Shown in pieces: positions 14,482 to 21,881 of a stretch of 21,881 nt of DNA. Both the position numbers and the translations under genes were made by a program. Source of the DNA: Lentzea aerocolonigenes (GTDB taxonomy: Bacteria > Actinomycetota > Actinomycetes > Mycobacteriales > Pseudonocardiaceae); NCBI RefSeq assembly GCF_000955955.1, contig NZ_JYJG01000414.1, forward strand, positions 1 through 21,881, read 5' to 3'. Numbering within the stretch: the stretch's first letter is position 1; the number at the start of each line of letters is the position of its first letter. The notes below the pieces were generated by a model, which did no database searches, was not told the DNA's origin, and saw only the letters and a program-made list of their open reading frames with translations.

Positions 14482-15552
14482 ATGCCGACGTCGCAACAGT
14501 GGCTCGAAGTCCGCGCCCACCTGCTCGAACGCCGCCACGAGCTGGCGGTCGAGGCCGCGGGTGAGTACCCGGACGTGCCCAAGGTCGCGGGCACGCCGCT
14601 GCTCACGGCCCCGCACTGGATGCCTGCCGCGCCGGTGCCGTTGGCCGACCTGACGCTCTCGCTTTCGCAGTCGTCTGCTTTCGGCGATTTCGGGTCGGAT
14701 CTGCTTCCCGACGGTTTCGCGAGCTACTCGGACGCGATGGCCGCGTTGGCCGCGCCGTCCGTGTTCGAGAACCGCGAGACCTACCGGCTGCTCGATTTCA
14801 CTCTGCCGCGCCTGACGTTCGGCCTCGGCTCGTACTTCGACGGCATCGACGTGGGTGAGGCCTGCGCGCACGAATACGCGGCTCGTTCGTTGGGTGTGAC
14901 CGGCGAGCTGCCGCTGCGTTCGTCGATCGGCGACCCGTGCGATCCGGCTCGCCGGCCCGTGAACGTCGCCATCAGCACCCTCACCATCCGGCATGATTCC
15001 GCGTCCGGCGACGCGACCTTCTACCTGCACTGGCGCGATCCGAAGAGGGTCGGGCACGCGGGAGGCATGTACCAGGTGCTGCCGGTCGGGGTGTTCCAGT
15101 CGGCCGGTGACGACGACTTCTCGTTGTGGCACAGCATGATCCGCGAGTTCGCCGAGGAGCTGCTCGGCGTGCCGGAGATCCACGGCGTGGACTACGCCTC
15201 ATGGCCGTTCGCGCAGCGGCTTTCCGAAGCGGCTCGCGTGTCGTACCTCGGCATGGGGGTCGACCCGCTGACGTTCGCCACGGACATGCTGACCGTCGCG
15301 GTGATCGAGGCCGCGCGGTTCGACGCGCTGTTCGGGGATCTGGTGTCGCACAACGACGAGGGCCGCGTGCTGGAGGGACTTCCCTTCACCGCCGCGAACG
15401 TTGAGCGGTTCGTGCACCACGAACCGACCCAGGCCGCGGGTGCGGCGCTGTTGTCGCTGGCGTGGCAGCACGGGGAGACGCTGCTCACCTCGGGAACGGA
15501 TTGGGCAGGTGCGCCCAGGCCGTCGTCGCGGGGTCGAGCCGCATCAACGTGA
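14482..15552 (+). CDS. Protein with degenerate Nudix-like region (resembles C-terminal domain of actinobacterial XRE regulators)
   Basis: A 356-residue soluble protein. The central region FYLHWRDPKRVGHAGGMYQV, then LPVGVFQ and SMIREFAEELLGVPE, recalls a domain I associate with the C-terminal part of some actinobacterial helix-turn-helix regulators; this is from memory. REFAEELLG resembles a Nudix box but has an extra residue before the final Gly and no properly spaced upstream Glu, so hydrolase activity is doubtful. No HTH is visible at the N-terminus, which is a short charged helix (QWLEVRAHLLERRHELAVEA). The ATG at 14482 is preferred. GACAAT ends 6 nt before it, so the mRNA may be leaderless; a GTG at 14461 is an alternative. 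Its 3' end overlaps the convergent NIS synthetase gene by 68 bp, and its last ~20 residues are low-complexity. Confidence 0.7.
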   Translation: MPTSQQWLEVRAHLLERRHELAVEAAGEYPDVPKVAGTPLLTAPHWMPAAPVPLADLTLSLSQSSAFGDFGSDLLPDGFASYSDAMAALAAPSVFENRETYRLLDFTLPRLTFGLGSYFDGIDVGEACAHEYAARSLGVTGELPLRSSIGDPCDPARRPVNVAISTLTIRHDSASGDATFYLHWRDPKRVGHAGGMYQVLPVGVFQSAGDDDFSLWHSMIREFAEELLGVPEIHGVDYASWPFAQRLSEAARVSYLGMGVDPLTFATDMLTVAVIEAARFDALFGDLVSHNDEGRVLEGLPFTAANVERFVHHEPTQAAGAALLSLAWQHGETLLTSGTDWAGAPRPSSRGRAAST

Positions 15553-16858
15553 GCGGCTTCGCCGGAATCGGGTTGTGCAGCAAGGCTTCCCGGTCCGGGG
15601 TGTCCGGGATCGTTCGCGCGACCGCTCGCCAGAGGTCTTGGTCCGGCGCGTCGAGTGCGGTGACGAGGCCGGTCATCGCGGTCGCGAAGAACGTCGCGAA
15701 CGTCTTGGTGCGCAAGCCTTCCGCGTTGGCGTGCAGGCGTTCCGGCAGGTCTGGGCGCGGGCTGACGCGGATGTCGGCGAGGTCGCGGTAGATCACCCTT
15801 CGCGGCCTGCCGTTGACGAGTCCCACCAGCAGGTTCTGCTCGTGGGCTTCGAGGGCCACCCCCTTGGCGAGCAGCGTCATCAGCGGCGGGACGGTCAGTT
15901 CGGCGAACTCGGTGAGCCACTCGAGCGGGTCACCGAGCTCGCGGACCGGGGGAGCCTCGCCGGTGACGAGGGCCGCCAGCGGCAGGAGCGTCTCGTTCGC
16001 GCGCGGCACGGGTTTGTCGCGCAGGATCACTCCCAGCGCGCGGTCCGGTTCGCCGTTCGTGAGCACCGCGGCCGAGGCGCGGTTGGGCTGCAGCTCGATG
16101 CCCTCGACGATGGTGCTCAGAAAGTCGGAGACCGTGGTGGCCGATGTGATCGAGCCTGCGGAGATGTCCCGCACGGCTGAGGTGATCTGGGCGCTCAGCG
16201 TCGTCTTGACGTGCCAGCTTTTGGCCGAGAGGGTCCGGAGCGCCATCAGCGGGCTGGCGTCGAGCGTGGCGACGCTGGGCACGTTCAGTTCGTCGGCCTG
16301 CCAAGGGTGGACCGGGAGCAGGATCTCCTGGCCGTCCCGCAGTTCGTCCGGCCAGTCGCCGTGCACCACGTGGTTCTTGGCGGGGTGGAGTCGCAGCGCG
16401 ACGGTTGGGCGGTGTTCGGGGCCGTACGCGAGGTGGTCCTGAGCGGTGAACCCGGTGCGGTTGCGGCAGCACGGGTGCAGCGGATGGCCGTCGACCACGC
16501 TCTGCTCGTGCTCCTCCAGCGACCGTTCGAGGAATGGAGTGGTGAGCGGGCTCGTTGTGCGGGAGAGCGCCAGTCCGGCCACGCTGTGGGCGACTTCGGC
16601 GATCAGGTTCGCGGCATTCGGCCAGCGCAGTGCGGTGAGGAGGTCGACGGGGTGGGAGTACTGGTTGACGTCGACCCTGTAACTGGCACTGACCTGCGGC
16701 AACGGTTCAATCGCCAGGGCTCTTCCGAGCCGCGTGAGGACGGCCGCGCGGGCTCCCGGCAGGGCCGCGAGGAACCGCTCGGCGCGGTCGGGGGACAGGG
16801 CCGCGGCGAATTCGGCCTCGATCTGCGTCTGCGTCAGAATGATCAGATCCTGACACAT
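15485..16858 (-). CDS. IucA/IucC-family NIS siderophore synthetase (first of divergent pair)
   Basis: A 457-residue ATP-dependent synthetase expected to join a carboxylate such as citrate to an amine or alcohol in NRPS-independent siderophore (NIS) assembly. Family motifs in order: DGHPLHPCCRNRTGF (near 123-137, with Arg where Lys is usual in the ATP-binding HPxxKxR motif), LPVHPWQ (about 181-187), VKTTLSAQITSAVRD (217-231), KGVALEAHEQNLL (332-344) with the Mg/ATP-binding E-H-N set, and IYRDLADIR (356-364). The protein is shorter than typical ~600-residue members, mainly at the N-terminus. The ATG at 16858 is my choice; its Shine-Dalgarno sequence is weak, and an ATG at 16903 would overlap the divergent gene. 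The substrate cannot be assigned. The 3' end overlaps the convergent gene by 68 bp. Confidence 0.85.
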   Translation of the reverse strand: MCQDLIILTQTQIEAEFAAALSPDRAERFLAALPGARAAVLTRLGRALAIEPLPQVSASYRVDVNQYSHPVDLLTALRWPNAANLIAEVAHSVAGLALSRTTSPLTTPFLERSLEEHEQSVVDGHPLHPCCRNRTGFTAQDHLAYGPEHRPTVALRLHPAKNHVVHGDWPDELRDGQEILLPVHPWQADELNVPSVATLDASPLMALRTLSAKSWHVKTTLSAQITSAVRDISAGSITSATTVSDFLSTIVEGIELQPNRASAAVLTNGEPDRALGVILRDKPVPRANETLLPLAALVTGEAPPVRELGDPLEWLTEFAELTVPPLMTLLAKGVALEAHEQNLLVGLVNGRPRRVIYRDLADIRVSPRPDLPERLHANAEGLRTKTFATFFATAMTGLVTALDAPDQDLWRAVARTIPDTPDREALLHNPIPAKPLTLMRLDPATTAWAHLPNPFPR

Positions 16859-16865
16859 CTGGGCT

Positions 16866-16871
16866 GGGAGG
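16866..16871 (+). promoter_or_regulatory. Ribosome binding site for the plus-strand NIS synthetase
   Basis: GGGAGG lies 9 nt before the GTG at 16881 and supports that start. It falls inside the 22-bp gap between the two divergent synthetase starts, so the promoters must lie partly within the opposite coding regions. Confidence 0.6.
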
Positions 16872-16880
16872 CAGGTACCG

Positions 16881-18308
16881 GTGGACGCGATCTCCGACGA
16901 CATCACCTCGACCGCCCTGCTCAACTGCCTGCGGCGCGAGGTCGGTCAGGCGGGCCCGGACGGCACGATCCGCCTGCCGCGGACCGGTGTGCTGCTGCGT
17001 GCGCGGCAGGGCCGGTGGCTGTCGGACCCCGAGGTTTTCACCGGATCGTGGCATCGCCTGTCGTGGCACGAACTGGCGGTGCTGATCACCAAGGAACTCG
17101 GGGATCCGCCCGTCGGGTTCCTCGACGAGATCGCGGGGTCCCGGTCGGCCATCGCGGCGATGCTGGCGGCCCGTCCCGCTCCGCCTCTTGATCTCTACCA
17201 GCGCTCCGAGCAGGCGTTGATCGCCGGGCACCGCTACCACCCCGCGCCGAAGGGCCGCGGCGGGTTGCCCGCGTCGGAGTGGCTGCCGTACGCGCCTGAG
17301 GTGCACGCGTCGTTTTCGTTGGTGCACCTGGAAGGTTCGTTCGTCGACGACGGCGAGGTGTCGTTGCCCGCCGGTGTGCTGCCCGCGCATCCGTGGCAGC
17401 TGTCGTTGCTGGGGATGCAGGGCGACGTGGCTGATCACGTGGTGTGGCCGACGTCGTCCGTGCGCACGGTGTACGACCCGGCTGCCGACCTCTTCTACAA
17501 GTTCAGCCTCGACGTGCAGATCACGAACGACGTGCGCCGGCTGTGGGCGCACGATCTACGTTGGATTCCGCCGCTGGCTCGGGTGCTGAGACCGGTGTTC
17601 TCGGACATCGCCTCCGCTTATCCCGGCACGGCGTTCCTGATCGATCGCGGCTACCGGACTGCCGCGGAATCCTTCGAGGGACTTGCGGTTGTGGTGCGGG
17701 ACGGGGTCCGGCGGCACACGTTGCCGGGCGTCACTCCGTTGCTGGCGGCGGGGATCAGCGAGGGGTTCGACGGGAACCCGTTGGACGGCTTGGATTCCTC
17801 TTCGGCCTTGAGGTGGTTCCGGCAGTACGTCTCGGTTGTCGTTCCTCCAGTGCTGCACGCGTTCTTCGCGCACGGCGTGGTGATGGAGTGTCATCTGCAG
17901 AACGTTCTGGTGGGTGTGGATCCGTCGGGCCTGCCGGTGCAGGCGTTCTACCGTGATCACGAGGGGATGCGGTTGCTGCCACGGCATGCCGCGCTGCTGT
18001 CCGAAGTGGAGGGTGCTGGTGGTTCGCGTGGCGTGTCCGAGGCGAAGGGCTGGGAGCGGCTCCAGTACTGCCTGATCGTGAACCACCTGATGGAGATCGC
18101 CGGTGCGGTGCTGGACCGGCATCCGTCGTTGGACGTGTGGGCCGAAGCCCGGGAAGTGTTCGCGGGGTATGGATCGTTCACACTGCTGAACTCGTTGCTG
18201 GAGAGCCCGACCGTGCCCGCGAAGGCGAACCTGCTGCTGCGCTGGACGCGCGCGGAGGGTGCCGCGAGCGTGTACGTCGACTGCCCGAACCCGTTGTACC
18301 GGAACTAG
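16881..18308 (+). CDS. IucA/IucC-family NIS siderophore synthetase (second of divergent pair)
   Basis: A 475-residue NIS synthetase with better-kept motifs than its neighbour: GHRYHPAPKGRGG (116-128, ATP-binding), LPAHPWQLS (167-175), YKFSLDVQITNDVRR (206-220), HGVVMECHLQNVLV (331-344, Mg/ATP site) and FYRDHEGMRL (356-365). It ends in CPNPLYRN, similar to the NPL ending of many family members. The two synthetases differ throughout, so they are not recent duplicates and probably catalyse two separate condensations, as in two-synthetase pathways such as staphyloferrin A. No decarboxylase, monooxygenase, exporter or siderophore-binding protein lies nearby, so the product cannot be named. GTG start with GGGAGG upstream. 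Confidence 0.88.
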   Translation: MDAISDDITSTALLNCLRREVGQAGPDGTIRLPRTGVLLRARQGRWLSDPEVFTGSWHRLSWHELAVLITKELGDPPVGFLDEIAGSRSAIAAMLAARPAPPLDLYQRSEQALIAGHRYHPAPKGRGGLPASEWLPYAPEVHASFSLVHLEGSFVDDGEVSLPAGVLPAHPWQLSLLGMQGDVADHVVWPTSSVRTVYDPAADLFYKFSLDVQITNDVRRLWAHDLRWIPPLARVLRPVFSDIASAYPGTAFLIDRGYRTAAESFEGLAVVVRDGVRRHTLPGVTPLLAAGISEGFDGNPLDGLDSSSALRWFRQYVSVVVPPVLHAFFAHGVVMECHLQNVLVGVDPSGLPVQAFYRDHEGMRLLPRHAALLSEVEGAGGSRGVSEAKGWERLQYCLIVNHLMEIAGAVLDRHPSLDVWAEAREVFAGYGSFTLLNSLLESPTVPAKANLLLRWTRAEGAASVYVDCPNPLYRN

Positions 18309-18317
18309 CTCCTTTCG

Positions 18318-18347
18318 TTGACGCCGCTTTCACGTCGCCAATAGCGT
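18318..18347 (+). promoter_or_regulatory. Promoter for the GH2 gene, leaderless type
   Basis: TTGACG (18318-18323) and TAGCGT (18342-18347) are separated by 18 bp and match the main actinobacterial sigma factor pattern. The -10 ends 7 nt before the ATG at 18355, so transcription would begin at or next to the start codon. No Shine-Dalgarno sequence is seen, consistent with a leaderless mRNA. Confidence 0.6.
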
Positions 18348-18354
18348 GCTGGAC

Positions 18355-20421
18355 ATGACACGTCTGCTGGCGCTGCTCGTGCTGATCTCGGCGATGTTCG
18401 TTGGAGCACCAGCAGCTTCGGCGTACGTGCCGCCGTCACTGCGTGCTTCGGTGAGTCTGGACTCCGGCTGGCGCTTCCTGCGCGCGGATGTTCCCGGGGC
18501 CGAGGCGCCCTTGTTCAACGACTCGTCCTGGAGTTCCGTGAGCGTCCCGCACACGTGGAATGCGCTGGACGGCCAGGACGGCGGCTCGAACTACTACCGG
18601 GGAATCGGCTGGTACCGCAAGCACTTCACGCCTGCCGCCTCGCTGGCGGGCCGCCGGTTGTGGCTGCAGTTCGACGGCGTCAACCAGGTCGCGGACGTGT
18701 GGGTGAACGGCGTCCGGCTGGGGCAGCACCGGGGCGGGTTCGCTGGGTTCCGCTTCGACGCGACTTCCTCGTTGAAACTGGGGCAGGACAACGTGGTCGC
18801 GGTGAAGGCGGACAACCGCGCGGCCGCCGACGTGGCTCCGCTGTCCGCTGACTTCACGTTCTTCGGCGGCATCTACCGGCACGTGTCGCTGACCGGCGTG
18901 GATCCGCTCGGCGTGCGCATGGGCGACTACGGCGGTCCTGGCGTCTACCTGCGGCAGCGTTCGCTGAGCGATGCTTCCGCCAGCGTCGAGGTGACCACCA
19001 GGTCGTGGAACAACCGCGGTTCGGCGGCGCGAGTCAGGGTGCGTGCCGTTGTCGCTGATCATGCGGGTGTGGTTGTGGGTGAGAGCGTTTCCGCGGTCCG
19101 GTCGGTCAACGCCGCCACCGGTTTCGACACCGTGCAGACCGTGACGATCCCGCGTCCGCACCGCTGGAACAGCAAGGCGGACCCGTACCTGTACAGCGCG
19201 AGCGTGGAGATCATCGACGCCGACACGGGCGTGGCGAAGGACGTCGTCACCCAGCCGTTGGGTTTGCGACTGGCTTCCGTTGACGCCTCTTCTGGGTTTT
19301 CTTTGAACGGCAAGCGTTTGCGGTTGAACGGCGTCAATGCCCACCAGGACCGCCAGAACGCCGGCTGGGCCGTGTCGGCCGACCAGCAACGCGAGGACTT
19401 CGACCTGATGGACGAGATGGGCGTGAACGCGTTGCGCACCGCCCACTACCAGCAGGCCGCGAACGTGTACGACCTGGCCGACGCGCGCGGATACGTCGTG
19501 TGGACCGAGATTCCGCTGGTCAACGAGGTGGCGGACACCGCGGCCTTCCGCGCGAACGCCCAGCAGCAGCTGCTCGAGATGATCCGGCAGAACTTCAACC
19601 ACCCGTCCATCGCGTTCTGGGGCATCGGCAACGAGCAGAAGACCAGCAACACCGCCACCAACAACCTGCTGCGCGACCTGGCCGCCTCCGTGCGCGCCGA
19701 GGACTCCGGCCGTCTCTCGACCTACGCCAGCCACATCGGCGACCTCGACCCGGTCTCCAGCCACGCCGATCTGGCCGCCTACAACAAGTACTACGGCTGG
19801 TACGACCAGAGCAGCACCGGCCCCGGTGCGTGGGCGGACCGCCTGCACGCGCGTGATCCTTTGAGGAAGATCGCGCTGAGCGAGTACGGCGCCGGCGGCA
19901 GCGTGGTGCAGCACGAGGAGAATCCGAGTCCGCCTGTGACCACGTCGCGCTGGCACCCGGAGGAGTACCAGACCCTGGTGCACGAGAACTCGTGGGCACA
20001 GTTGAAGACGCGCGATTTCCTCTGGGGCACCTTCGTCTGGAACATGTTCGACTTCGCCGTCGACAGCCGTTCCGAGGGCGACACGCTCGGCCGCAACGAC
20101 AAGGGCCTCGTCACCTACGACCGCTCGGTGCGCAAGGACGCGTTCTGGTTCTACAAGTCGCAGTGGACCGACACGCCGTTCGTGCACCTGAACAGCGCGC
20201 GCTGGACCTCGCGCACGGTCGCTTCGACGACTGTCCGCGCCTACGGCACAACGGACAACGTGCAGCTACTGCTGAACGGTGTCGCGGTCGGTGCGCCCAA
20301 GCCGCGTGCCGATGTCCACACGTGGCCGATCACGTTGCGGCCGGGCGCCAACACCGTGACCATCACCGGCACGCGAGATGGCCGTGCCTACACGGACACG
20401 GCCACCTGGACGCTGAACTAA
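18355..20421 (+). CDS. Secreted glycoside hydrolase family 2 enzyme (beta-galactosidase/beta-glucuronidase superfamily)
   Basis: A 688-residue retaining glycosidase, probably exported. Residues 1-23 are a signal peptide (TRLLALLVLISAMFVGAPAASA, cleaved before YVPP). The N-terminal sugar-binding jelly roll runs to about 180 (SGWRFLRAD, VPHTWNA, YYRGIGWYRKHF, FDGVNQVADVWVNG), followed by an Ig-like domain to about 300. The TIM barrel then carries NGVNAHQD, LRTAHYQQ, the acid/base Glu in FWGIGNEQ (Glu427) and the probable nucleophile in LSEYGAGG (Glu510). WGTFVWNMFDF and KDAFWFYKSQW close the barrel. Residues after about 610 form an extra beta domain. The sugar cannot be assigned between galactoside, glucuronide or mannoside. 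The gene ends tail to tail with the chitinase, stops overlapping. I used the ATG at 18355 because of the promoter position and clean signal peptide. Confidence 0.9.
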   Translation: MTRLLALLVLISAMFVGAPAASAYVPPSLRASVSLDSGWRFLRADVPGAEAPLFNDSSWSSVSVPHTWNALDGQDGGSNYYRGIGWYRKHFTPAASLAGRRLWLQFDGVNQVADVWVNGVRLGQHRGGFAGFRFDATSSLKLGQDNVVAVKADNRAAADVAPLSADFTFFGGIYRHVSLTGVDPLGVRMGDYGGPGVYLRQRSLSDASASVEVTTRSWNNRGSAARVRVRAVVADHAGVVVGESVSAVRSVNAATGFDTVQTVTIPRPHRWNSKADPYLYSASVEIIDADTGVAKDVVTQPLGLRLASVDASSGFSLNGKRLRLNGVNAHQDRQNAGWAVSADQQREDFDLMDEMGVNALRTAHYQQAANVYDLADARGYVVWTEIPLVNEVADTAAFRANAQQQLLEMIRQNFNHPSIAFWGIGNEQKTSNTATNNLLRDLAASVRAEDSGRLSTYASHIGDLDPVSSHADLAAYNKYYGWYDQSSTGPGAWADRLHARDPLRKIALSEYGAGGSVVQHEENPSPPVTTSRWHPEEYQTLVHENSWAQLKTRDFLWGTFVWNMFDFAVDSRSEGDTLGRNDKGLVTYDRSVRKDAFWFYKSQWTDTPFVHLNSARWTSRTVASTTVRAYGTTDNVQLLLNGVAVGAPKPRADVHTWPITLRPGANTVTITGTRDGRAYTDTATWTLN

Positions 20422-21377
20422 CCGTTGTAACCGGAGAAGATCCGGGCGAACTCGTAGGGCTGCTGCGGGATGTTGTTGCACTTGTACAGCGCGCCGGTGC
20501 AGGCGTTGGCATCCCGTCCCTGCTCCCAGAACGAGAGCATCCCGAGGTGCACGCTGCTGGCGAAGCTCACCAGTGCCCGCGCGTCCTTCTGGTAGAAGAT
20601 CTCGTTGCGCGAGTCGTTGACACCCAGCATCGGCGTGACGCCGATCTTCTTCCAGGCAGCCGAATCCGACAGCCCGTAGACCGACTTCACCTGAGCCTGC
20701 GTGGCCTTGGCCGCCGCGATCGCCTTGGCCCCCTGGTCACCGGGCCCCTCGTAGTAGTCCATGGCCATGACGTTGACCATGTCCAAGTTCACCCCGGCGT
20801 TCTTGGCCGACTTCACCACGTTCACGCCGTCCTGCGTCAACCCGCTCGGCAACACCGGCAACGTCAACGAGATCTTCAGCCCGGGGTTGCGGTCCTGCAG
20901 GATCTTCAACGCCTGCGACCTCCGCTGAATGGTCGTGGGGTCGGCCACCGCCGCCCCCTCGATGTCGAAGTCCACGTACTTCAACGAGTACGCCTTGACC
21001 ACGGCGTCGTACTCGGCGGCCAGCGTCTGCGGCGTCGTGCAGTAGTACGCCAGCTCGATGCCCGACGCGCCACCGAAGGAGATCTTCACGTCCCCACCGG
21101 CGTTGCGCAGCTTCTGGATCTCCTCCTTCTGCCACCCGGCCCGCGGGTCGTAGGCGCCGAACCAGCTGGCCTTGCACCCGTACGACGTGACGAACCCGAG
21201 CGTGAAGCTCTTGACACCGCCCTTGCTCGCCATCTCCGACAACACCGGCGTGGGCCAGGCACCCATGTCGACGTACGGCGCGACCGACGACGCCGTGGCC
21301 GCATGTGCCGTCGGCAGGGATATCGCGCACGCCGCCAGCGCGGCAACCGTGGCCAGCTTGAACAGCTTGTTCCGCAT
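20418..21377 (-). CDS. Secreted GH18 chitinase, catalytic domain only
   Basis: A 319-residue exported chitinase hydrolysing beta-1,4-GlcNAc links. The signal peptide spans about 1-26 (KLATVAALAACAISLPTAHA). The mature start APYVDMGAWPTPVLSEMA resembles bacterial GH18 chitinase domains. The conserved substrate-binding strand is KISFGGASG (98-106). The catalytic DxDxE motif is YVDFDIEG (134-141), with Glu140 as acid/base. VMAMDYYEGPGD holds the later conserved Tyr region. No chitin-binding or fibronectin module is present, unlike many Streptomyces chitinases. The ATG at 21377 has an excellent GAGGAGG 6 nt upstream. Upstream lies a DasR-like site, which suggests induction by GlcNAc-derived signals. 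The TAG stop overlaps the GH2 stop. Confidence 0.9.
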   Translation of the reverse strand: MRNKLFKLATVAALAACAISLPTAHAATASSVAPYVDMGAWPTPVLSEMASKGGVKSFTLGFVTSYGCKASWFGAYDPRAGWQKEEIQKLRNAGGDVKISFGGASGIELAYYCTTPQTLAAEYDAVVKAYSLKYVDFDIEGAAVADPTTIQRRSQALKILQDRNPGLKISLTLPVLPSGLTQDGVNVVKSAKNAGVNLDMVNVMAMDYYEGPGDQGAKAIAAAKATQAQVKSVYGLSDSAAWKKIGVTPMLGVNDSRNEIFYQKDARALVSFASSVHLGMLSFWEQGRDANACTGALYKCNNIPQQPYEFARIFSGYNG

Positions 21378-21383
21378 GACGAG

Positions 21384-21390
21384 CCTCCTC
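21384..21390 (-). promoter_or_regulatory. Ribosome binding site of the chitinase gene
   Basis: GAGGAGG on the minus strand, 6 nt before the ATG at 21377. It fixes the start and excludes the in-frame upstream extension to 21695. Confidence 0.8.
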
Positions 21391-21418
21391 AGGGGCAGGG
21401 GTGAGGCGGGGCCACTAT

Positions 21419-21430
21419 TGGTATAGACCA
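21419..21430 (-). promoter_or_regulatory. DasR-type (dre) operator upstream of the chitinase
   Basis: On the minus strand TGGTCTATACCA differs by one base from the dre core TGGTCTAGACCA bound by DasR, the GntR-family repressor of chitin and GlcNAc genes in actinomycetes. It begins 42 bp upstream of the chitinase ATG. A weaker copy, TTGGCCAGACCG on the plus strand, starts at 21443, a 24-bp step, recalling the paired 12-bp repeats of Streptomyces chitinase promoters. DasR itself is not in this window. Confidence 0.7.
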
Positions 21431-21881
21431 TAAGTCGGTGTGTTGGCCAGACCGGAACTTCCCGCGCCCCTCTGAAACGCCGGAATGATCCCGGTCCAAG
21501 CGATTTCAGACCCTTGTTCGCACCACGGCGTGGTCGAGGACCAGCGGCCGCCAACTGGGTGCGCCATCCCGCCCGTGCCCGGGATCGGCCCCGATGAATG
21601 CCAGTGGATCTGCCCGAACGGAACGATGCCGCCATGCCGCATCCACGGAGCTGGTACTCGTCCCCGTTCGCCATGACGGCCGCCGCAACCTGCATCTGCC
21701 CGTCGGCCCATCACTCGGGCAGCATCTCGACGCCCCACTGCGGAGGCGGCTCGTTCCAGAAAACCGTTGCGCCAGGCAGATACTGCGCGGTGCGGCGTTG
21801 TGGAGACGGTGAATTCCACGCCGCATGTACGGCAAAACCGCTGCACATCAGGATTCCTGAGTTCCATCCACTGTAGATGGT
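21431..21881. other. About 450 bp without a convincing gene
   Basis: Several short open frames exist on both strands, but none has a ribosome binding site, a recognisable domain or sustained coding character. On the minus strand a 45-codon frame (21848-21711) reads plausibly, with YLPGATVFWNEPPPQWGVEM, then stops at TGA. A neighbouring frame near 21635-21528 carries RADPLAFIGADPG and WRPLVLDHA. This could be a gene decayed by frameshifts or the 5' part of a gene entering from outside the window. I assign no function. Confidence 0.3.

Noticed and set aside
16820..16880. Iron-regulator (IdeR/DmdR) box between the divergent NIS synthetases
   Set aside because: No TTAGG...CCTAA pattern is present. 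The imperfect GTCAG/CTGAC pair at 16833-16854 lies in the coding start of the minus gene and matches no known box.
21415..21867. A 150-codon minus-strand frame beginning MELRNPDVQRFCRTCG as a zinc-finger protein
   Set aside because: Only one CxxC pair, no ribosome binding site, composition drifts to shadow-like Arg/Gly, and it runs over the DasR-like site. At most a decayed gene remnant.
1..21881. CRISPR arrays, tRNA/rRNA genes, insertion sequences, attachment sites
   Set aside because: No regularly spaced repeats, no cloverleaf or rRNA-like sequence, no transposase or integrase and no terminal repeats were seen.

Overview
This is a GC-rich window with many GTG starts, 4-bp stop/start overlaps and a probable leaderless gene. 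That points to a filamentous actinomycete, and the gene mix suggests the Pseudonocardiaceae or relatives. The taxonomic call is an inference from coding style, because the window has no rRNA or other marker gene.

Region 1 (about 7-12187, all minus strand) is one compact seven-gene operon. In transcription order it encodes a secreted-and-anchored von Willebrand factor A (vWA) protein, a large tubulin/FtsZ-like GTPase, a four-TM protein of unknown function, a tail-anchored pseudokinase, a zinc-ribbon TRAFAC-type GTPase, a GAP1-like protein ending in two SLATT-type two-TM effector modules, and a RelQ-type small alarmone synthetase. Two junctions are GTGA overlaps and one is a TGATG overlap, so the products are probably made together. 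GTPase plus GAP1-like partner resembles the GTPase-associated conflict systems described by comparative genomics. The tubulin, pseudokinase, tandem-SLATT and alarmone-synthetase parts make this the best candidate for a poorly described system. My working model is a membrane-based, NTP-gated sensor/scaffold with two possible outputs: membrane disruption through SLATT, and a growth stop through (p)ppGpp.

Region 2 (12188-14409) holds a regulatory gap containing a probable hairpin terminator and a 12-bp palindrome, then a two-gene minus-strand unit (Nudix hydrolase followed by a D-cysteine desulfhydrase/ACC-deaminase-family PLP enzyme), and a divergent small two-TM protein.

Region 3 (14482-18308) holds a protein with a degenerate Nudix-like segment, which overlaps tail to tail with one NIS siderophore synthetase. 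A second, divergent NIS synthetase follows 22 bp away. No precursor, transport or iron-box elements are seen nearby.

Region 4 (18318-21881) holds a secreted GH2 glycosidase with a leaderless-type promoter, convergent with and touching a secreted single-domain GH18 chitinase. The chitinase has a strong ribosome binding site and a near-perfect DasR-type site upstream. The last ~450 bp has no convincing gene.
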